64,000 nt of DNA. Source: Peptoniphilus harei. GTDB taxonomy: Bacteria; Bacillota; Clostridia; Tissierellales; Peptoniphilaceae. Below are positions 37,070 through 46,240 of the stretch, one piece after another; position 1 is the stretch's first letter; every line of letters starts with the position of its first letter. The DNA is taken from positions 868,001 to 932,000 of the forward strand of contig NZ_UATM01000032.1 of the NCBI RefSeq assembly GCF_900454685.1. The letters run 5' to 3'. A program made the position numbers and the translations under genes. The notes below the pieces were generated by a model, which worked only from the letters and a program-made list of their open reading frames with translations, was not told where the DNA came from and made no database searches.

Positions 37070-38194
37070 ATGAAAATACTTTGCGCAGGCCCAACATCAA
37101 TAGATAAAAGAGTAATGGAAGTAATGGGGAAGTCCCTTACCAACCCCGACATAGACCCAGAATATGAGAAAAAACACAGACAAGTAGAAAAGAAAATCTC
37201 TAAACTCCTAAAGACAGAAGCCACATCCTTTATCATGCTTGGCGAAGGAATGATAGGACTAGAAGGAGCAATATGTAACCTAGTAGAAGAAGGCGACAGG
37301 GTCCTTGTCCTTAACAACGGAGTTTTTGGAGCAGGCTTTGCCGACTTCGTAAAATTCTACGGAGGAGAGTCTTACATATATGAAGACGACTTTAGAAGAG
37401 GATTTGACATAGAAAAATTAAAAAAATTCCTAGAAAAAGACCACGACTTCAAAGTGGCAACCATGGTCCATTGCGAAACCCCATCAGGCATCACAAACGA
37501 CGTCAGGACAATTTGCAGGCTCCTAAATTCCTACGGAATCCTGACAGTAGTAGACACAGTGTCAGGCATGGGGGGAGAAGAATTTGACTTTGACGACTAC
37601 AAGGTGGACATCGCCCTAGGAGGAAGCCAAAAATGCATCTCAGCCCCAACAGGCCTAACACTTGTCACAATATCAGAGAGGGCAAAGAAGGCCATAAGAG
37701 ATAGAAAAAAACAAGTTCCTTCATATTATATGAGCTTTGAAAACTACTACGCCTACTCCGATGGATTTGCCTTCCCATACACAATGAACGAAAATTTAAC
37801 TTATGCCCTAGACTTGGCATTAGACTTGCTATTCGAGAAAGACTCTCTGGCCCTCCACAAAGAGTACGCAGAAGTCACAAGAGAAATATTTGAAAAAGCA
37901 GGCTTCGAACTCTACGCCAAAGACTCAAGGTCCAATACATTGACAGCAGTTATGGTGCCAGAAGGTTATATAGCAGAAGACATCATCGGAGCCTTGAGAG
38001 ACAAGGGAATACTAATATCAAAGGGAGCAGGTGACATCTTCGAAAAAGTATTTAGGATAGGCCACATGGGGAACAACATATCCTACGAAAACTTCTTAGA
38101 ACTATATGAGAAGTTGGATGAAGTCTTTGGGGAACTTGGGATCAAGATAAAGGTGTCTTTAAAAGAAGAATTTCAAAAATTAATGGAAAAATAA
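37070..38194 (+). CDS. Class V aminotransferase (alanine-glyoxylate type)
   Basis: A 374-residue PLP enzyme. It shows the FIMLGEGMIGLEGAICNL substrate region, CETPSGITNDV, VVDTVSGMGGEEFDFDDY with the PLP-ring Asp, and the Schiff-base Lys in ALGGSQKCISAP. Family members transaminate serine, alanine or glyoxylate-like acids; I cannot fix the substrate. AGAGAGGTAAAA precedes the ATG. It is transcribed separately from ribU and ends next to composite repeat B. Confidence 0.88.
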   Translation: MKILCAGPTSIDKRVMEVMGKSLTNPDIDPEYEKKHRQVEKKISKLLKTEATSFIMLGEGMIGLEGAICNLVEEGDRVLVLNNGVFGAGFADFVKFYGGESYIYEDDFRRGFDIEKLKKFLEKDHDFKVATMVHCETPSGITNDVRTICRLLNSYGILTVVDTVSGMGGEEFDFDDYKVDIALGGSQKCISAPTGLTLVTISERAKKAIRDRKKQVPSYYMSFENYYAYSDGFAFPYTMNENLTYALDLALDLLFEKDSLALHKEYAEVTREIFEKAGFELYAKDSRSNTLTAVMVPEGYIAEDIIGALRDKGILISKGAGDIFEKVFRIGHMGNNISYENFLELYEKLDEVFGELGIKIKVSLKEEFQKLMEK

Positions 38195-38209
38195 GATTTT
38201 TATTTTTCT

Positions 38210-38620
38210 TTATAGAAAATATGGAAAAGAATCTTTTTCACTTCTTGCTAAGAAGTTGGGGCTTAAAGAATTTCATAAAACCTAAGGTTTTAATTCTTCT
38301 CTTGGAGGGGATTTAGGGCGTTTCGATCCGCCCTTATCCCCTCCAAACCTCCCCTTAACACCCCCAACGACCTAGCAGGGGCTCGGCCCATTAATACGCA
38401 AAAAGTCCTCCGACTAAAAATTTCAAACTCGCTTCGCTCAAACAGTGAAATTTTTTTAACGTCTCCGAACTTTTTGCTTACTGCCTTATTAACTTGTGGT
38501 TTATTGGCAAACTTTACGACCTTATAACATCTCAACGAGCTGGGGCATCATTGCCAAGTTGACAGTTGAAGACAAAGTTATAAAAATATTAAGCTTGATC
38601 GTTTATTGATTGGGCTTTTT
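38210..38620 (-). repeat. Composite repeat B (type 1 palindrome)
   Basis: The same parts as copy A in the opposite direction. GC hairpin: outer TTGGAGGGGAT/ATCCCCTCCAA, inner AGGGCG/CGCCCT at 38315-38320 and 38329-38334. The minus-strand loop is GATCGAAA. It then has GACCTAGCAGGGG core, the CTCCGACTAAAAATTTCAAAC palindrome arm, CGAGCTGGGGC, and a TTAAGCTTGATC hairpin with Ts near 38590-38620. Confidence 0.85.
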
Positions 38621-38694
38621 TTAGTATTTATGACATTATTGTCAAAATCTCGGCAAATAGAATATAATAAAGAAAAAGTGAAGGGGGGATAATC

Positions 38695-38901
38695 TTGGAA
38701 AGTTTTAAGGAAATTGATCAAGCACTTGATAAGTTAAGAATAGATATAAAAAATATTTCACCATCTATCCTTGAGAAAATAGAGGAAGATTTTGCACTTA
38801 GATTTACTTACGAGTCCCTAAAAATTGAAGGCAGCAGCCTATCCTTCCAAGAAGTCAAAGACCTACTGGCAAGCATCTCTTCCAAAACAGACAAGGAATA
38901 A
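38695..38901 (+). CDS. Orphan Fic-type inhibitory segment (Fic remnant or antitoxin)
   Basis: A 68-residue product from a TTG start after GGGGGGAT. It is mostly helical and contains LRFTYESLKIEGSSLSFQEV, matching the N-terminal part of Fic proteins (hydrophobic-x-SNAIEGN-x-L/T-x-x-E). SLKIEG fits the (S/T)xxxE(G/N) inhibitory motif that blocks the Fic active site. No Fic catalytic domain follows. It is either the left-over start of a class II Fic gene or a free-standing antitoxin like VbhA. Confidence 0.55.
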   Translation: MESFKEIDQALDKLRIDIKNISPSILEKIEEDFALRFTYESLKIEGSSLSFQEVKDLLASISSKTDKE

Positions 38902-38969
38902 GAGTTTCAAAGTTAGACTTAAAACCCTCTCGAATTTGAGAGCTTTTAAAGAAAAAATTAGGTGATTTT

Positions 38970-39173
38970 TTGAAAAAAACTAGAAAAATTGAAGAGAATT
39001 CATTTAAAAATAGGGAAATTGACTCACTTGAAGATGAAATGGACATAAAGCTTGCAATTTCACGACTAAAATCAGCAAAAAATGAAGAATTTGTCTCACA
39101 AGAGGACTTTGAAAAATTATTCGGCGTAAAATTAGATGCAGTTGCTCCTCTTAAAGATGAGGAAATAGAATAA
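38970..39173 (+). CDS. Small acidic protein, possible antitoxin
   Basis: A 67-residue product from a TTG start after TTAGGTGATTT. It is charged and helical (SLEDEMDIKLAISRLKSAKN, EEFVSQEDFEKLFGVKLD), resembling the C-terminal half of Phd/RelB-like antitoxins, but no clear DNA-binding motif is seen. It sits between the Fic-like segment and a broken antitoxin-like gene, so a toxin-antitoxin origin is plausible. Confidence 0.5.
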   Translation: MKKTRKIEENSFKNREIDSLEDEMDIKLAISRLKSAKNEEFVSQEDFEKLFGVKLDAVAPLKDEEIE

Positions 39174-39241
39174 ATTTATTTTTCTAAAATAAAATTGCCT
39201 TTTAAATGCCAAGTCCATCTTCATAAATATCGAGGTGTAAC

Positions 39242-39482
39242 ATGGATAAAAAAATTAAAAATTAATAAAGAAGAAGATAAAGTCTTTGAAGAAGCTAAAA
39301 AATTTGTTGAAGAACACATTGATGCTTTTAAAGAATTGGCTGATGGACCTGACACAAATATGGAAAAATCCCAAGAAGCTTATAAAAACTTAGACAATGT
39401 AAAAGGTGAGCTTATGGATAAGTATGACAAAGCCTTTAAAGAACTTGCCAAATCAAAAAAGCTACGCTGTTTTCGCAAATGA
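39242..39482 (+). pseudogene. Frameshifted small antitoxin-like gene
   Basis: The ATG at 39242 follows a GAGGTG site, but its frame stops after seven codons, just after an A7 run (39248-39254). One base less in the run gives an open frame (MDKKLKINKEEDKVFEEAKK onward) to 39482. Its tail MDKYDKAFKELAK closely matches the end of the DinJ-like antitoxin at 50023-50274 (MTKYDEAFKELAK). It may be inactive, or switchable through the A-run. A TTG at 39195 is in the same frame but has no ribosome binding site. Confidence 0.5.
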
Positions 39483-39503
39483 AAACAAAAGCGTAGCTTT
39501 TTT
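39455..39503 (+). terminator. Terminator of the small-gene cluster
   Basis: AAAAAAGCTACGCT pairs with AGCGTAGCTTTTTT, with an inner TTTTC/GAAAA stem. It overlaps the last codons of the preceding frame. Confidence 0.85.
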
Positions 39504-39531
39504 GATATAATATAAAAATTTAAAATAAAAA

Positions 39532-39807
39532 TTAACCTTTAAATTCAAGTTTCAATTGCATTCCAAGTCCACTTGCTAGTTTTTTTAACATTTTTAGACT
39601 TGGATTTCTTGTACCATTTTCAATTCTACTGATGTCTGCTTGATTAATCCCAGTTTTTTCGGACAAGTCCTTTTGTGTTAGATTAAGATTATTACGAGCT
39701 ATAATCATGGCTTCTATAATGTCGTATTCCGGAGCAAGTGCATCATATTCTGACTTAATTTCATCATTTTTTAAAATTTCCTTTTTGTAATCATTGTAAG
39801 CTCTCAT
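39532..39807 (-). CDS. XRE-family antitoxin (HigA-like)
   Basis: A 91-residue protein with a helix-turn-helix at about residues 38-85 (ARNNLNLTQKDLSEKTGINQ, then ADISRIENGTRNPSLKMLKK). It should neutralise the toxin encoded immediately upstream and repress the pair. Its start overlaps the toxin stop by four bases. Confidence 0.9.
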   Translation of the reverse strand: MRAYNDYKKEILKNDEIKSEYDALAPEYDIIEAMIIARNNLNLTQKDLSEKTGINQADISRIENGTRNPSLKMLKKLASGLGMQLKLEFKG

Positions 39808-40148
39808 AAAAATCTCCTTTCAAAATCTTTTTTATATTTAATAGCAAGTTCAATTTCAGATCTTGGAGTTTTATTACTCTTTTTAACAAAACCATTGGTT
39901 AAAACTATTCTTTTATCAAAAATAAAAAAATAAAAGATCCTAGTTATGTCACTAGATTGTTTTGTTCTTAATTCAAAAATACCATCACTTAACTTCTTTG
40001 AAAAAGGTTCTCTAAGATTATTGCCAAACTTTTCCAATAGATCGATATCTTTTAAAGTTTTCGCCAATAATTTAGGGCTTAAAGAATCTAAAAATTCTTC
40101 AACAGGAACTTTGCCATCTTCCTTATCATAAAATATAATTTCATACAT
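39804..40148 (-). CDS. RelE/HigB-type toxin (Gp49-like)
   Basis: A 114-residue protein of the phage-derived Gp49-like/HigB family. It has the YEIIFYDKEDGKVPVEEFLD start, KKLSDGIFELRTKQSSDITR and RIFYFFIFDKRIVLTNGFVK, where conserved Arg and Lys residues line the ribosome-dependent mRNA cleavage site. It is first gene of the pair, with the antitoxin second. It lies between a small-gene cluster and repeat C. Confidence 0.9.
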   Translation of the reverse strand: MYEIIFYDKEDGKVPVEEFLDSLSPKLLAKTLKDIDLLEKFGNNLREPFSKKLSDGIFELRTKQSSDITRIFYFFIFDKRIVLTNGFVKKSNKTPRSEIELAIKYKKDFERRFL

Positions 40149-40199
40149 ACCAGTTTACCTCTTATACAAATATAATATGGTGTATAAGACATATTGTCA

Positions 40200-40625
40200 A
40201 GGGGAAATCTAAAGCCTAAGGCTTTAATTCTACTCTTGGAGGGGACTTAGGGCGTTTCGATTCGCCCTTGTCCCCTCCAAACCTCCCCTTACCACCCCCA
40301 ACGACCTGTCAGGGGCCTCTGCCAACAACCCCGAGCGGCAGACAGCCTAAAATTCAAAACTCGTTAAGATTACACTTTTGAAATTTAAAAACTAACAATC
40401 AATTAAGATTTGATTTCAATTACTCATAAAGTCAATAGCTTAACTCAAACAGTTGAATTTTTTAACGTCTGTCTTGCCTTACGGGGTTTTTCTCCCTCAG
40501 TTCGTGGTTTTACCTATGCACTGCTTCAAATTTATGTAAAGTTATTTAACAAAACCTAAAAACGATTAAAAACTTGCAAATCAAAAGAAGCTTAGTCAGT
40601 ATTGATTAAGCTTCTTCTTTTTTAC
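40200..40625 (-). repeat. Composite repeat C (type 2 palindrome)
   Basis: GC hairpin TTGGAGGGGAC/GTCCCCTCCAA with inner AGGGCG/CGCCCT, then GACCTGTCAGGGG core. The palindrome is of the second type: CAACCCCGAGCGGCAGAC on one arm and GTCTTGCCTTACGGGG on the other, around AAAATTCAA segments. It closes with an AAGCTTAGTC/GATTAAGCTT hairpin near 40596-40620. Confidence 0.8.
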
Positions 40626-40629
40626 AGCT

Positions 40630-40760
40630 TAATAATTATCTATGAGTTTATAAACTTCTATGGCTTCATAAGGAACTACATCTTAATAATGAGCAGTGAG
40701 GCTATAAGCTTCCATGACTTCATAAAGAGCTATAACTTTATACTTAAGCAGTGATCTGAT
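40630..40760. repeat. Degenerate 18-bp tandem array between repeats C and D
   Basis: About six units such as TTTATAAACTTCTATGGC, TTCATAAGGAACTACATC and TTCATAAAGAGCTATAAC. It fills the gap between two back-to-back composite repeats. Confidence 0.65.
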
Positions 40761-40769
40761 CGAGTGTAT

Positions 40770-41415
40770 CTAATGAGCAAAAAAATTGGTTATGCGTTAA
40801 AAATTTTCAATTGTTTGAATTCGCGAAGCGAATGAGTTTTGAAAATTTAGCATGGCAGATTTTTTTGGACTCAACGTACGTGGGGTGAAGGGGGTGGTTT
40901 GGAGGGGAAAGGGGCCTCACGATGCCCCTAAGCCCCTCCAAGAGCAATCATAAAAGCGTCAGCTTTTAATAAAACTTTTAAAGATAGGGCATTATTTTAT
41001 TAGATTTTAAAGTTGTAAACTTTTCTCACATTACTTAGGCTGTCTGGCGCTCGGGGTTGTAGGCAAAGGCCCCTGCTAGGTCGTTGGGGGTGTTCAGGTG
41101 AGGTTTGGAGGGGATGCCACGCAGGCACAGGTAAGGGCGGATCGAATAAGCCACTCGTACCCGAATGGGTATAAGTCCCCTCCAAGAGAAGAATTTAAAC
41201 CTTAGGTTTTAAAAAAGGATCTTAAAGATGAAATCTTTTATTAGATTCATAAAGACGAAGTCTTTCTTCTTCTTTCTTACTATAGAAAGAAATCAAAAAA
41301 TAAATCAAAAACCCTTAGGCTTTACAAAAAATTTGCAAAAAGATTCTTAAAGAAAAATTCTTTAACCAAAACTTTCTTTTTCCCCTTTCCTTTCTTTCCC
41401 AAAGAAAAGAAAATA
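40770..41415 (+). repeat. Composite repeat D (type 3 palindrome plus a type 2 half)
   Basis: It begins with a third palindrome type (GCAAAAAAATTGGTTATGCG arm, ATTCGCGAAGCGAAT apex) and a first GC hairpin TTGGAGGGG/CCCCTCCAA near 40900-40940. A type 2 arm (GCTGTCTGGCGCTCGGGGTTG) follows, then the CCCCTGCTAGGTCGTTGGGGG core and a second long GC hairpin ending near 41180. Small AAAGATGAAATCTTT and AAAGACGAAGTCTTT hairpins close it. Confidence 0.8.
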
Positions 41416-41577
41416 AAAATTGCAATCCTGTAACCCTTTTGTTATAATTCTACATACGGTCAAAAAAGACCGCCTCTATTAGCGCAGAAAAGCGCTAAGT
41501 AAAACACAATCACAACATAGTTAAGAAGATATTGTTAAACATGACAATCTATAAACTTTATGTAATGTAATTGTAAT

Positions 41578-41605
41578 TTTACAAAGCAAATTTCTAGTGT
41601 ATAAT
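41578..41605 (+). promoter_or_regulatory. Promoter of the SLH surface protein gene
   Basis: TTTACA at 41578-41583 and TATAAT at 41600-41605 with 16 bases between. Confidence 0.6.
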
Positions 41606-41754
41606 AGAGACACAAGAGGAACATGACAACTAAATAAAACCAAAAGGCGATATTTATTTGTCGACCTCTATATAGTCGAGATAGTTCAGTCTCGGCGACA
41701 AAAGTTTGAGACTTTTGTAGAATCTACAAAATTTTTAAGGAGGTCGAAAGACAA
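41606..41754 (+). promoter_or_regulatory. Long structured 5' leader of the SLH surface protein mRNA
   Basis: About 140 untranslated bases hold a GTCG...CGAC hairpin with inner GAGA/TCTC (41660-41700) and an ACAAAAGT/ACTTTTGT hairpin right after it. AAGGAGGTCG is the ribosome binding site. Such leaders often stabilise very abundant S-layer messages. Confidence 0.55.
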
Positions 41755-44508
41755 ATGAACAAGAAAATTATTTCTCTAGTACTAGCACTAGTTATGGTAC
41801 TAGGAACATTCTCAAGTGTCTTCGCCGAAACAACAAAGAAAGCAGAAGCTAAAAAAGCTGAAGCTGGAGAAAAAGTTGAAAAAGTAGTTGGAAAAGATAA
41901 CAAAATCCAATACGTAATCGACAAAAAACTTGTTGAAGGCTACGAAGACGGAAACTACGGACTTGATAAAAACATCAAGAGATCCGAAATCACAAGATTA
42001 CTTGTACTTGCTAACGGTAATGAAGAATTAGCAAAACAACTACAAGGATCAATGAAAATCTACTCTGACGTAGATGCTAAGCACTGGGCAAACGGAGTTA
42101 TCTCAGTAGGAACTACAGTTCCATCTGATGCTAACGGAATTGCTATGCTAGCAGGATATCCTGATGGATCATTCAAGCCAGAAAACGACGTAACTTACGC
42201 TGAATTAGCTAAAATGCTAGTAGTTCTTGTTAAAGAAGACCTAACAGCAGACATGGTTAAAAACGCTAAATGGGCAACTTCATGGATGACATGGGCAGCT
42301 CAACTAGGAATTCTTGACGACGTAAACGTTGTTGATTCTAACAAAGCAGCTAACAGAGCAGACGCATTCACTATGGTTTACAATGCTCTATATGCAATGA
42401 AAGAATTCAAGAGAGTTCCAGCTAACGAAACAAGAGGTATTGTTTCTAACCTAACAAACTCTAAACTTACTCTTAACCAAGATAGCGAAAAAGAATACAC
42501 TATCACTGGTGATACAGTAATCGTTGATGGTATTAACGTTAGAAAACAAATCGTTAAAGTTAACAGCCTTAACAACCTTGATCTTTACAAAGGATCTCTA
42601 GTAAGAATCCTTACTAACGACAAGAACGAAGTAACTCACATTATCGAACTTGGTAACCCAGAAGTGCTTGCAAGAACAGACAAAGAAGGAGAACTTCTTG
42701 ACACTGACAACCACATTTGGGAAGGCGTTGCTGACGCTACAGTAGAAACAAACTACTACAAGAACATTGAATCTCTAAAAGATCTTGACCAAAAGAAAGT
42801 TGACGGAGCATATGCTACTGTAACTCTTAACGGTTCAAAGACTAAAGCAGACTATATCAAATTCCACAAAGCTAATGGAAACGAACTAGCTAACCTAAAA
42901 GTTAACGACAAAACTGAAATCTATGTTGCTAACCCATACAACAACATTATGAGAGAAGTTAAAGACATTAATGAAGCACTTTCATTAATCGGTTTCCACA
43001 ACTATGGAAAAGACTACAAGATTCCTAACGTTTATGCAGGATTCGACACAGATAATCACAAATCAGCTGTAAAATCTTTCGATTCTGAAAGAAGCACTGC
43101 TAAAGTTATCGTATTTAACGTAGTATCTAAAGACAACGATGGAGACAGATACAGAGTAATTAACTCTTCTTCTTCTAAGTTCTCTTCTACTCTAGAAGAT
43201 ACTGATGGAAAACTTTACGACAGAGACAACGTTCTTAACAAAGCTAACTTCCCACTAAACTACGGTGACCTACTTGACGTTATCGAAACTCGTGGAGACG
43301 TTATCGACAGACTTCTTGACCACAGCGATGAAAAAGCATTCCCTGTAGTTAAAGTTGCACAAATCTTTGACAACGATGAAATCCAAGTTGAAGACAGATT
43401 CGGAAACGAAACTCTTCTTTATGTTGGCGATGCAGACATCTTTAACGCTAAACAATACAAAGATTTAGCTAAGGGTGACTATCTACAATTCACAGCTAAC
43501 AACAAAGATGCTAGAGACATCGAAATTGTATCAATTCTTGATGATTCAAAAGACACAAGAGATTTATTTGATAAATCTGGTTCTGTACTAAACGTAGTAC
43601 AAGGAATTGAAGATCACACTGTTGTTGGTACAATCAAATGGGTTGGAGAAAAACAAGTTGAAATTAAGATCGAATCTGACAACTGGGATGCAGGTCTTAA
43701 CAACACAACTAAGACTTACAAAGTTGACAGAGAACTTGCAGATGCTCTAAAAGCATATGTTGGTAAAGATGTTAAATTCAAAGCTGAAAACAAAAACTTT
43801 GAAAATGACGTTAGAGCTTATGACTTCATGTTAAATGATGGCAAAAATGTTCTAATCGCTCCAAAAGCTAACAAGAACTTAACTGAACTTGAAAAAGCTG
43901 TTCTTAAGTATAAGGAAGAACAAACTTCTACAAAAAATATTGATACAGTTATTGATGCTGTAGAAAATGCAACTTTCGCTGAAAAACAAGCAGCAAAAGA
44001 AGAACTTAAAAAATACTTTAACGAAAAAGTAGTTCCTGCTACAGAAGCAACTAAAGATTTCTATAGCAAAACAGTAACTACTGAAGATGAAGTAAAAGCA
44101 GCTAAAGAAGAAGTAGCAAAAGCTCAAAAATTAGTTGATGAACTAATTGCTTCAAAAAATAAAGTAAATCTTCAAGCTAGAATTGATAATCTTAACAAGA
44201 AAATCGAAGCAGCTGAAAAAGCATTAGCTAAGACTGAAAAACAAGATGCATATGACAAATATGTAGCTGCAATTACTACTGCATTAGGAAATGTTAAATA
44301 TGACAAAGTAGAAAATGCAAATGTAAATGCTGAAAATATTAAGAAAGCTGTTAAAGCTGACCTTGATAAAGTAACTGCACCAGCAGGAGCTTCTTATGAA
44401 ATCAAAGAAGTTAATGCAGCAACAGAACAAGTAACTGTTAAAGTTAATTCAACTGAATCAGTTGTTACTTTAGCTGCTGATGTTACAGAAACTGTAACTG
44501 CAAAATAA
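41755..44508 (+). CDS. SLH-domain surface-layer-type protein
   Basis: A 917-residue secreted protein. The signal peptide (1-25) ends SSVFAET. Residues 35-225 contain three SLH motifs: GYEDGNYGLDKNIKRSEITR, MLAGYPDGSFKPENDVTYAE and LGILDDVNVVDSNKAANRAD. These anchor the protein to pyruvylated secondary cell-wall polymer. The long middle is rich in beta-strands, and residues 700-860 form a Lys/Glu/Ala coiled coil. Its strong promoter, long leader and even codon use suggest a very abundant protein, probably the S layer. It lies in the cassette bounded by repeats D and E. Confidence 0.88.
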   Translation: MNKKIISLVLALVMVLGTFSSVFAETTKKAEAKKAEAGEKVEKVVGKDNKIQYVIDKKLVEGYEDGNYGLDKNIKRSEITRLLVLANGNEELAKQLQGSMKIYSDVDAKHWANGVISVGTTVPSDANGIAMLAGYPDGSFKPENDVTYAELAKMLVVLVKEDLTADMVKNAKWATSWMTWAAQLGILDDVNVVDSNKAANRADAFTMVYNALYAMKEFKRVPANETRGIVSNLTNSKLTLNQDSEKEYTITGDTVIVDGINVRKQIVKVNSLNNLDLYKGSLVRILTNDKNEVTHIIELGNPEVLARTDKEGELLDTDNHIWEGVADATVETNYYKNIESLKDLDQKKVDGAYATVTLNGSKTKADYIKFHKANGNELANLKVNDKTEIYVANPYNNIMREVKDINEALSLIGFHNYGKDYKIPNVYAGFDTDNHKSAVKSFDSERSTAKVIVFNVVSKDNDGDRYRVINSSSSKFSSTLEDTDGKLYDRDNVLNKANFPLNYGDLLDVIETRGDVIDRLLDHSDEKAFPVVKVAQIFDNDEIQVEDRFGNETLLYVGDADIFNAKQYKDLAKGDYLQFTANNKDARDIEIVSILDDSKDTRDLFDKSGSVLNVVQGIEDHTVVGTIKWVGEKQVEIKIESDNWDAGLNNTTKTYKVDRELADALKAYVGKDVKFKAENKNFENDVRAYDFMLNDGKNVLIAPKANKNLTELEKAVLKYKEEQTSTKNIDTVIDAVENATFAEKQAAKEELKKYFNEKVVPATEATKDFYSKTVTTEDEVKAAKEEVAKAQKLVDELIASKNKVNLQARIDNLNKKIEAAEKALAKTEKQDAYDKYVAAITTALGNVKYDKVENANVNAENIKKAVKADLDKVTAPAGASYEIKEVNAATEQVTVKVNSTESVVTLAADVTETVTAK

Positions 44509-44537
44509 TTAGTCTAACTGATTAAGCTTTAAAGATA

Positions 44538-44566
44538 AAACCTGAGAGGAAACTCTCGGGTTTTTC
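44538..44566 (+). terminator. Terminator of the SLH protein gene
   Basis: AAACCTGAGAG pairs with CTCTCGGGTTT over a GAAA-type loop, then Ts. Confidence 0.9.
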
Positions 44567-44616
44567 TTTTTGTACATATATATTTTTTTGGTAGAATTAG
44601 GGCAGAGGGAGTTGAT

Positions 44617-45375
44617 ATGAAAATGTGTGAAAATATTTTTTATTTTTTAAAGCTACATGGATTTTGTTTTCTTATAATTGTTTCATTAATTATTTTCATA
44701 TTTTGTAAAAGTAAAAAGAAAGACTCAGAAGAAAAATGTAAAAGTAAACCTATCTGTGACTTTATAGAATCCTATTGTATCTACATATTCACTCTCATTA
44801 TTTCAATTTTGATCTTGTTTATTTTTCTTTACTATAATTCAAATATTTTAAAATTAATACCAGACAACAAGATAGGAGAGTCTTTGGGCTTAATAATGTC
44901 AGCTCTTATTACAGTGACTGGTGTCTTTGTCGGCTTTTACTTTAACAAGAAACAAACTTACAAGGAGATAGTGACTAGGGAGAGGATAGAGTGGTTACAT
45001 AAGATGCAAAAAGCCCTAGCAGAGTTCTTGGCTATCACTAGCAATCCTAAGGTAACTAATAGGTTTAAGGATAAAAAAGATAGGGCAAGGGAACTCTATT
45101 ACCTAATCATTAGCAACTTAAATGTGAAAGAAGATAAAGAAAAGAAGAAAAAGAATGAGAATAAAAATGAACGTGATGCTGTAGAGCTCTTGTATAATTA
45201 CGCAAACTTAAAGGGACTAAATGTTGAATTGAACTTTGTTAAAGATGAAGATAGTGAAGAGAATAAAGATTCTAATGACACAAAAAGTATTGATGAGTTA
45301 AGAAAAGAAATAATAAGCAAGTACACAGAAATATTCAACAAAACATGGAATAGGATAAAAAACGAAGCAGATTGA
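44617..45375 (+). CDS. Hypothetical membrane protein with three helices
   Basis: A 252-residue protein. Hydrophobic segments lie at about 14-32, 52-74 and 88-108. A conserved-looking TRERIEWLHKMQKALAEFLA follows the third one. The cytoplasmic tail is highly charged (KEKKKKNENKNERD, then DEDSEENKDSNDTK). Proteins with the helix-then-RIEWL layout occur in phages and accessory regions, but no function is known to me. GAGGGAGTTGAT precedes the start. It ends against repeat E. Confidence 0.6.
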   Translation: MKMCENIFYFLKLHGFCFLIIVSLIIFIFCKSKKKDSEEKCKSKPICDFIESYCIYIFTLIISILILFIFLYYNSNILKLIPDNKIGESLGLIMSALITVTGVFVGFYFNKKQTYKEIVTRERIEWLHKMQKALAEFLAITSNPKVTNRFKDKKDRARELYYLIISNLNVKEDKEKKKKNENKNERDAVELLYNYANLKGLNVELNFVKDEDSEENKDSNDTKSIDELRKEIISKYTEIFNKTWNRIKNEAD

Positions 45376-45384
45376 GGTCTGCTT

Positions 45385-46030
45385 TATTTTTTCTTTAAAG
45401 AAAGTTGGAAAGAGGTTTTTTTAAAAGCTACGCTTTTATAATTGCTCTTGGAGGGGATTTATACCCATTCGGGCACGAGTGGCTTATTCGATGGCCCTTA
45501 CCTGTGCCTGCGTGGCATCCCATCCAAACCTCCCCTGACCACCCCCCAACGACCTAGCAGGGGCTCGGCCCATTAATACGCAAAAAGCCCTCCGACTATT
45601 AAATAGAAGAACACAAATTGTCGCAAGCTCCAATTTGCGAACTGACCTACCATCAATTTGCTTTGCAAATTGGGTAAGGTCATGTCAAACTTGCTCGCTA
45701 AAAACTTTTATAAACTTAAAATAATTTACCAATAGAGTCAGAACTACCTGGCTCTCTTTTTTATTTGCGAGCTTCGCGTGAACCTAATCAACTCAAAGTT
45801 CGCTACGCTCCTTTTCGTTGTAAGGTTCATCGGCTGAGCAATAAATTGCTCAAGCACATTGAATTTTTTTACGGCTGTCTTGCCTTACGGGGTTTTTCTC
45901 CTTAAGTTTACGGTTTTACCATTACACGAATTCAAACTTATGTTGAGTTACTTACCAATGCTTAATAAATTGAATAAAGTTTAAAACCAATAGAAGCTTA
46001 GTCTGTATCGATTAGGCTTCTTTTTTTTAT
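45385..46030 (-). repeat. Composite repeat E (mosaic of type 1 and type 2)
   Basis: A long GC hairpin (TTGGAGGGGAT ... ATCCCATCC) and the CCCAACGACCTAGCAGGGG core are followed by a type 1 arm (TACGCAAAAAGCCCTCCGAC). The far side is a type 2 arm (ACGGCTGTCTTGCCTTACGGGG), so the palindrome is chimeric. An internal AATTTGCTTTGCAAATT hairpin is shared with copy H. An AAGCTTAGTC hairpin with Ts closes it near 46025. Confidence 0.8.
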
Positions 46031-46240
46031 TACTTCATAATTATTTGTGAAGTTCTATTTTTCTATGACTTAATAAAAAACTCTGACGTTATAACAAAAT
46101 ATGACCCAATAAAAAAGTGTGAGCTTGGAATTTTTTATGAACTCACAACTAGCTATGACCTAATAATTAAATGTGAGCTTGTAATTTTTTTGTGACTTCA
46201 CAACGAATTACAACTTTATACTCAAAAAATGACCTAATGG
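46030..46240. repeat. Degenerate 18-bp tandem array between repeats E and F
   Basis: About eleven units, for example TTATAACAAAATATGACC, CAATAAAAAAGTGTGAGC and TCACAACTAGCTATGACC. Confidence 0.75.
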
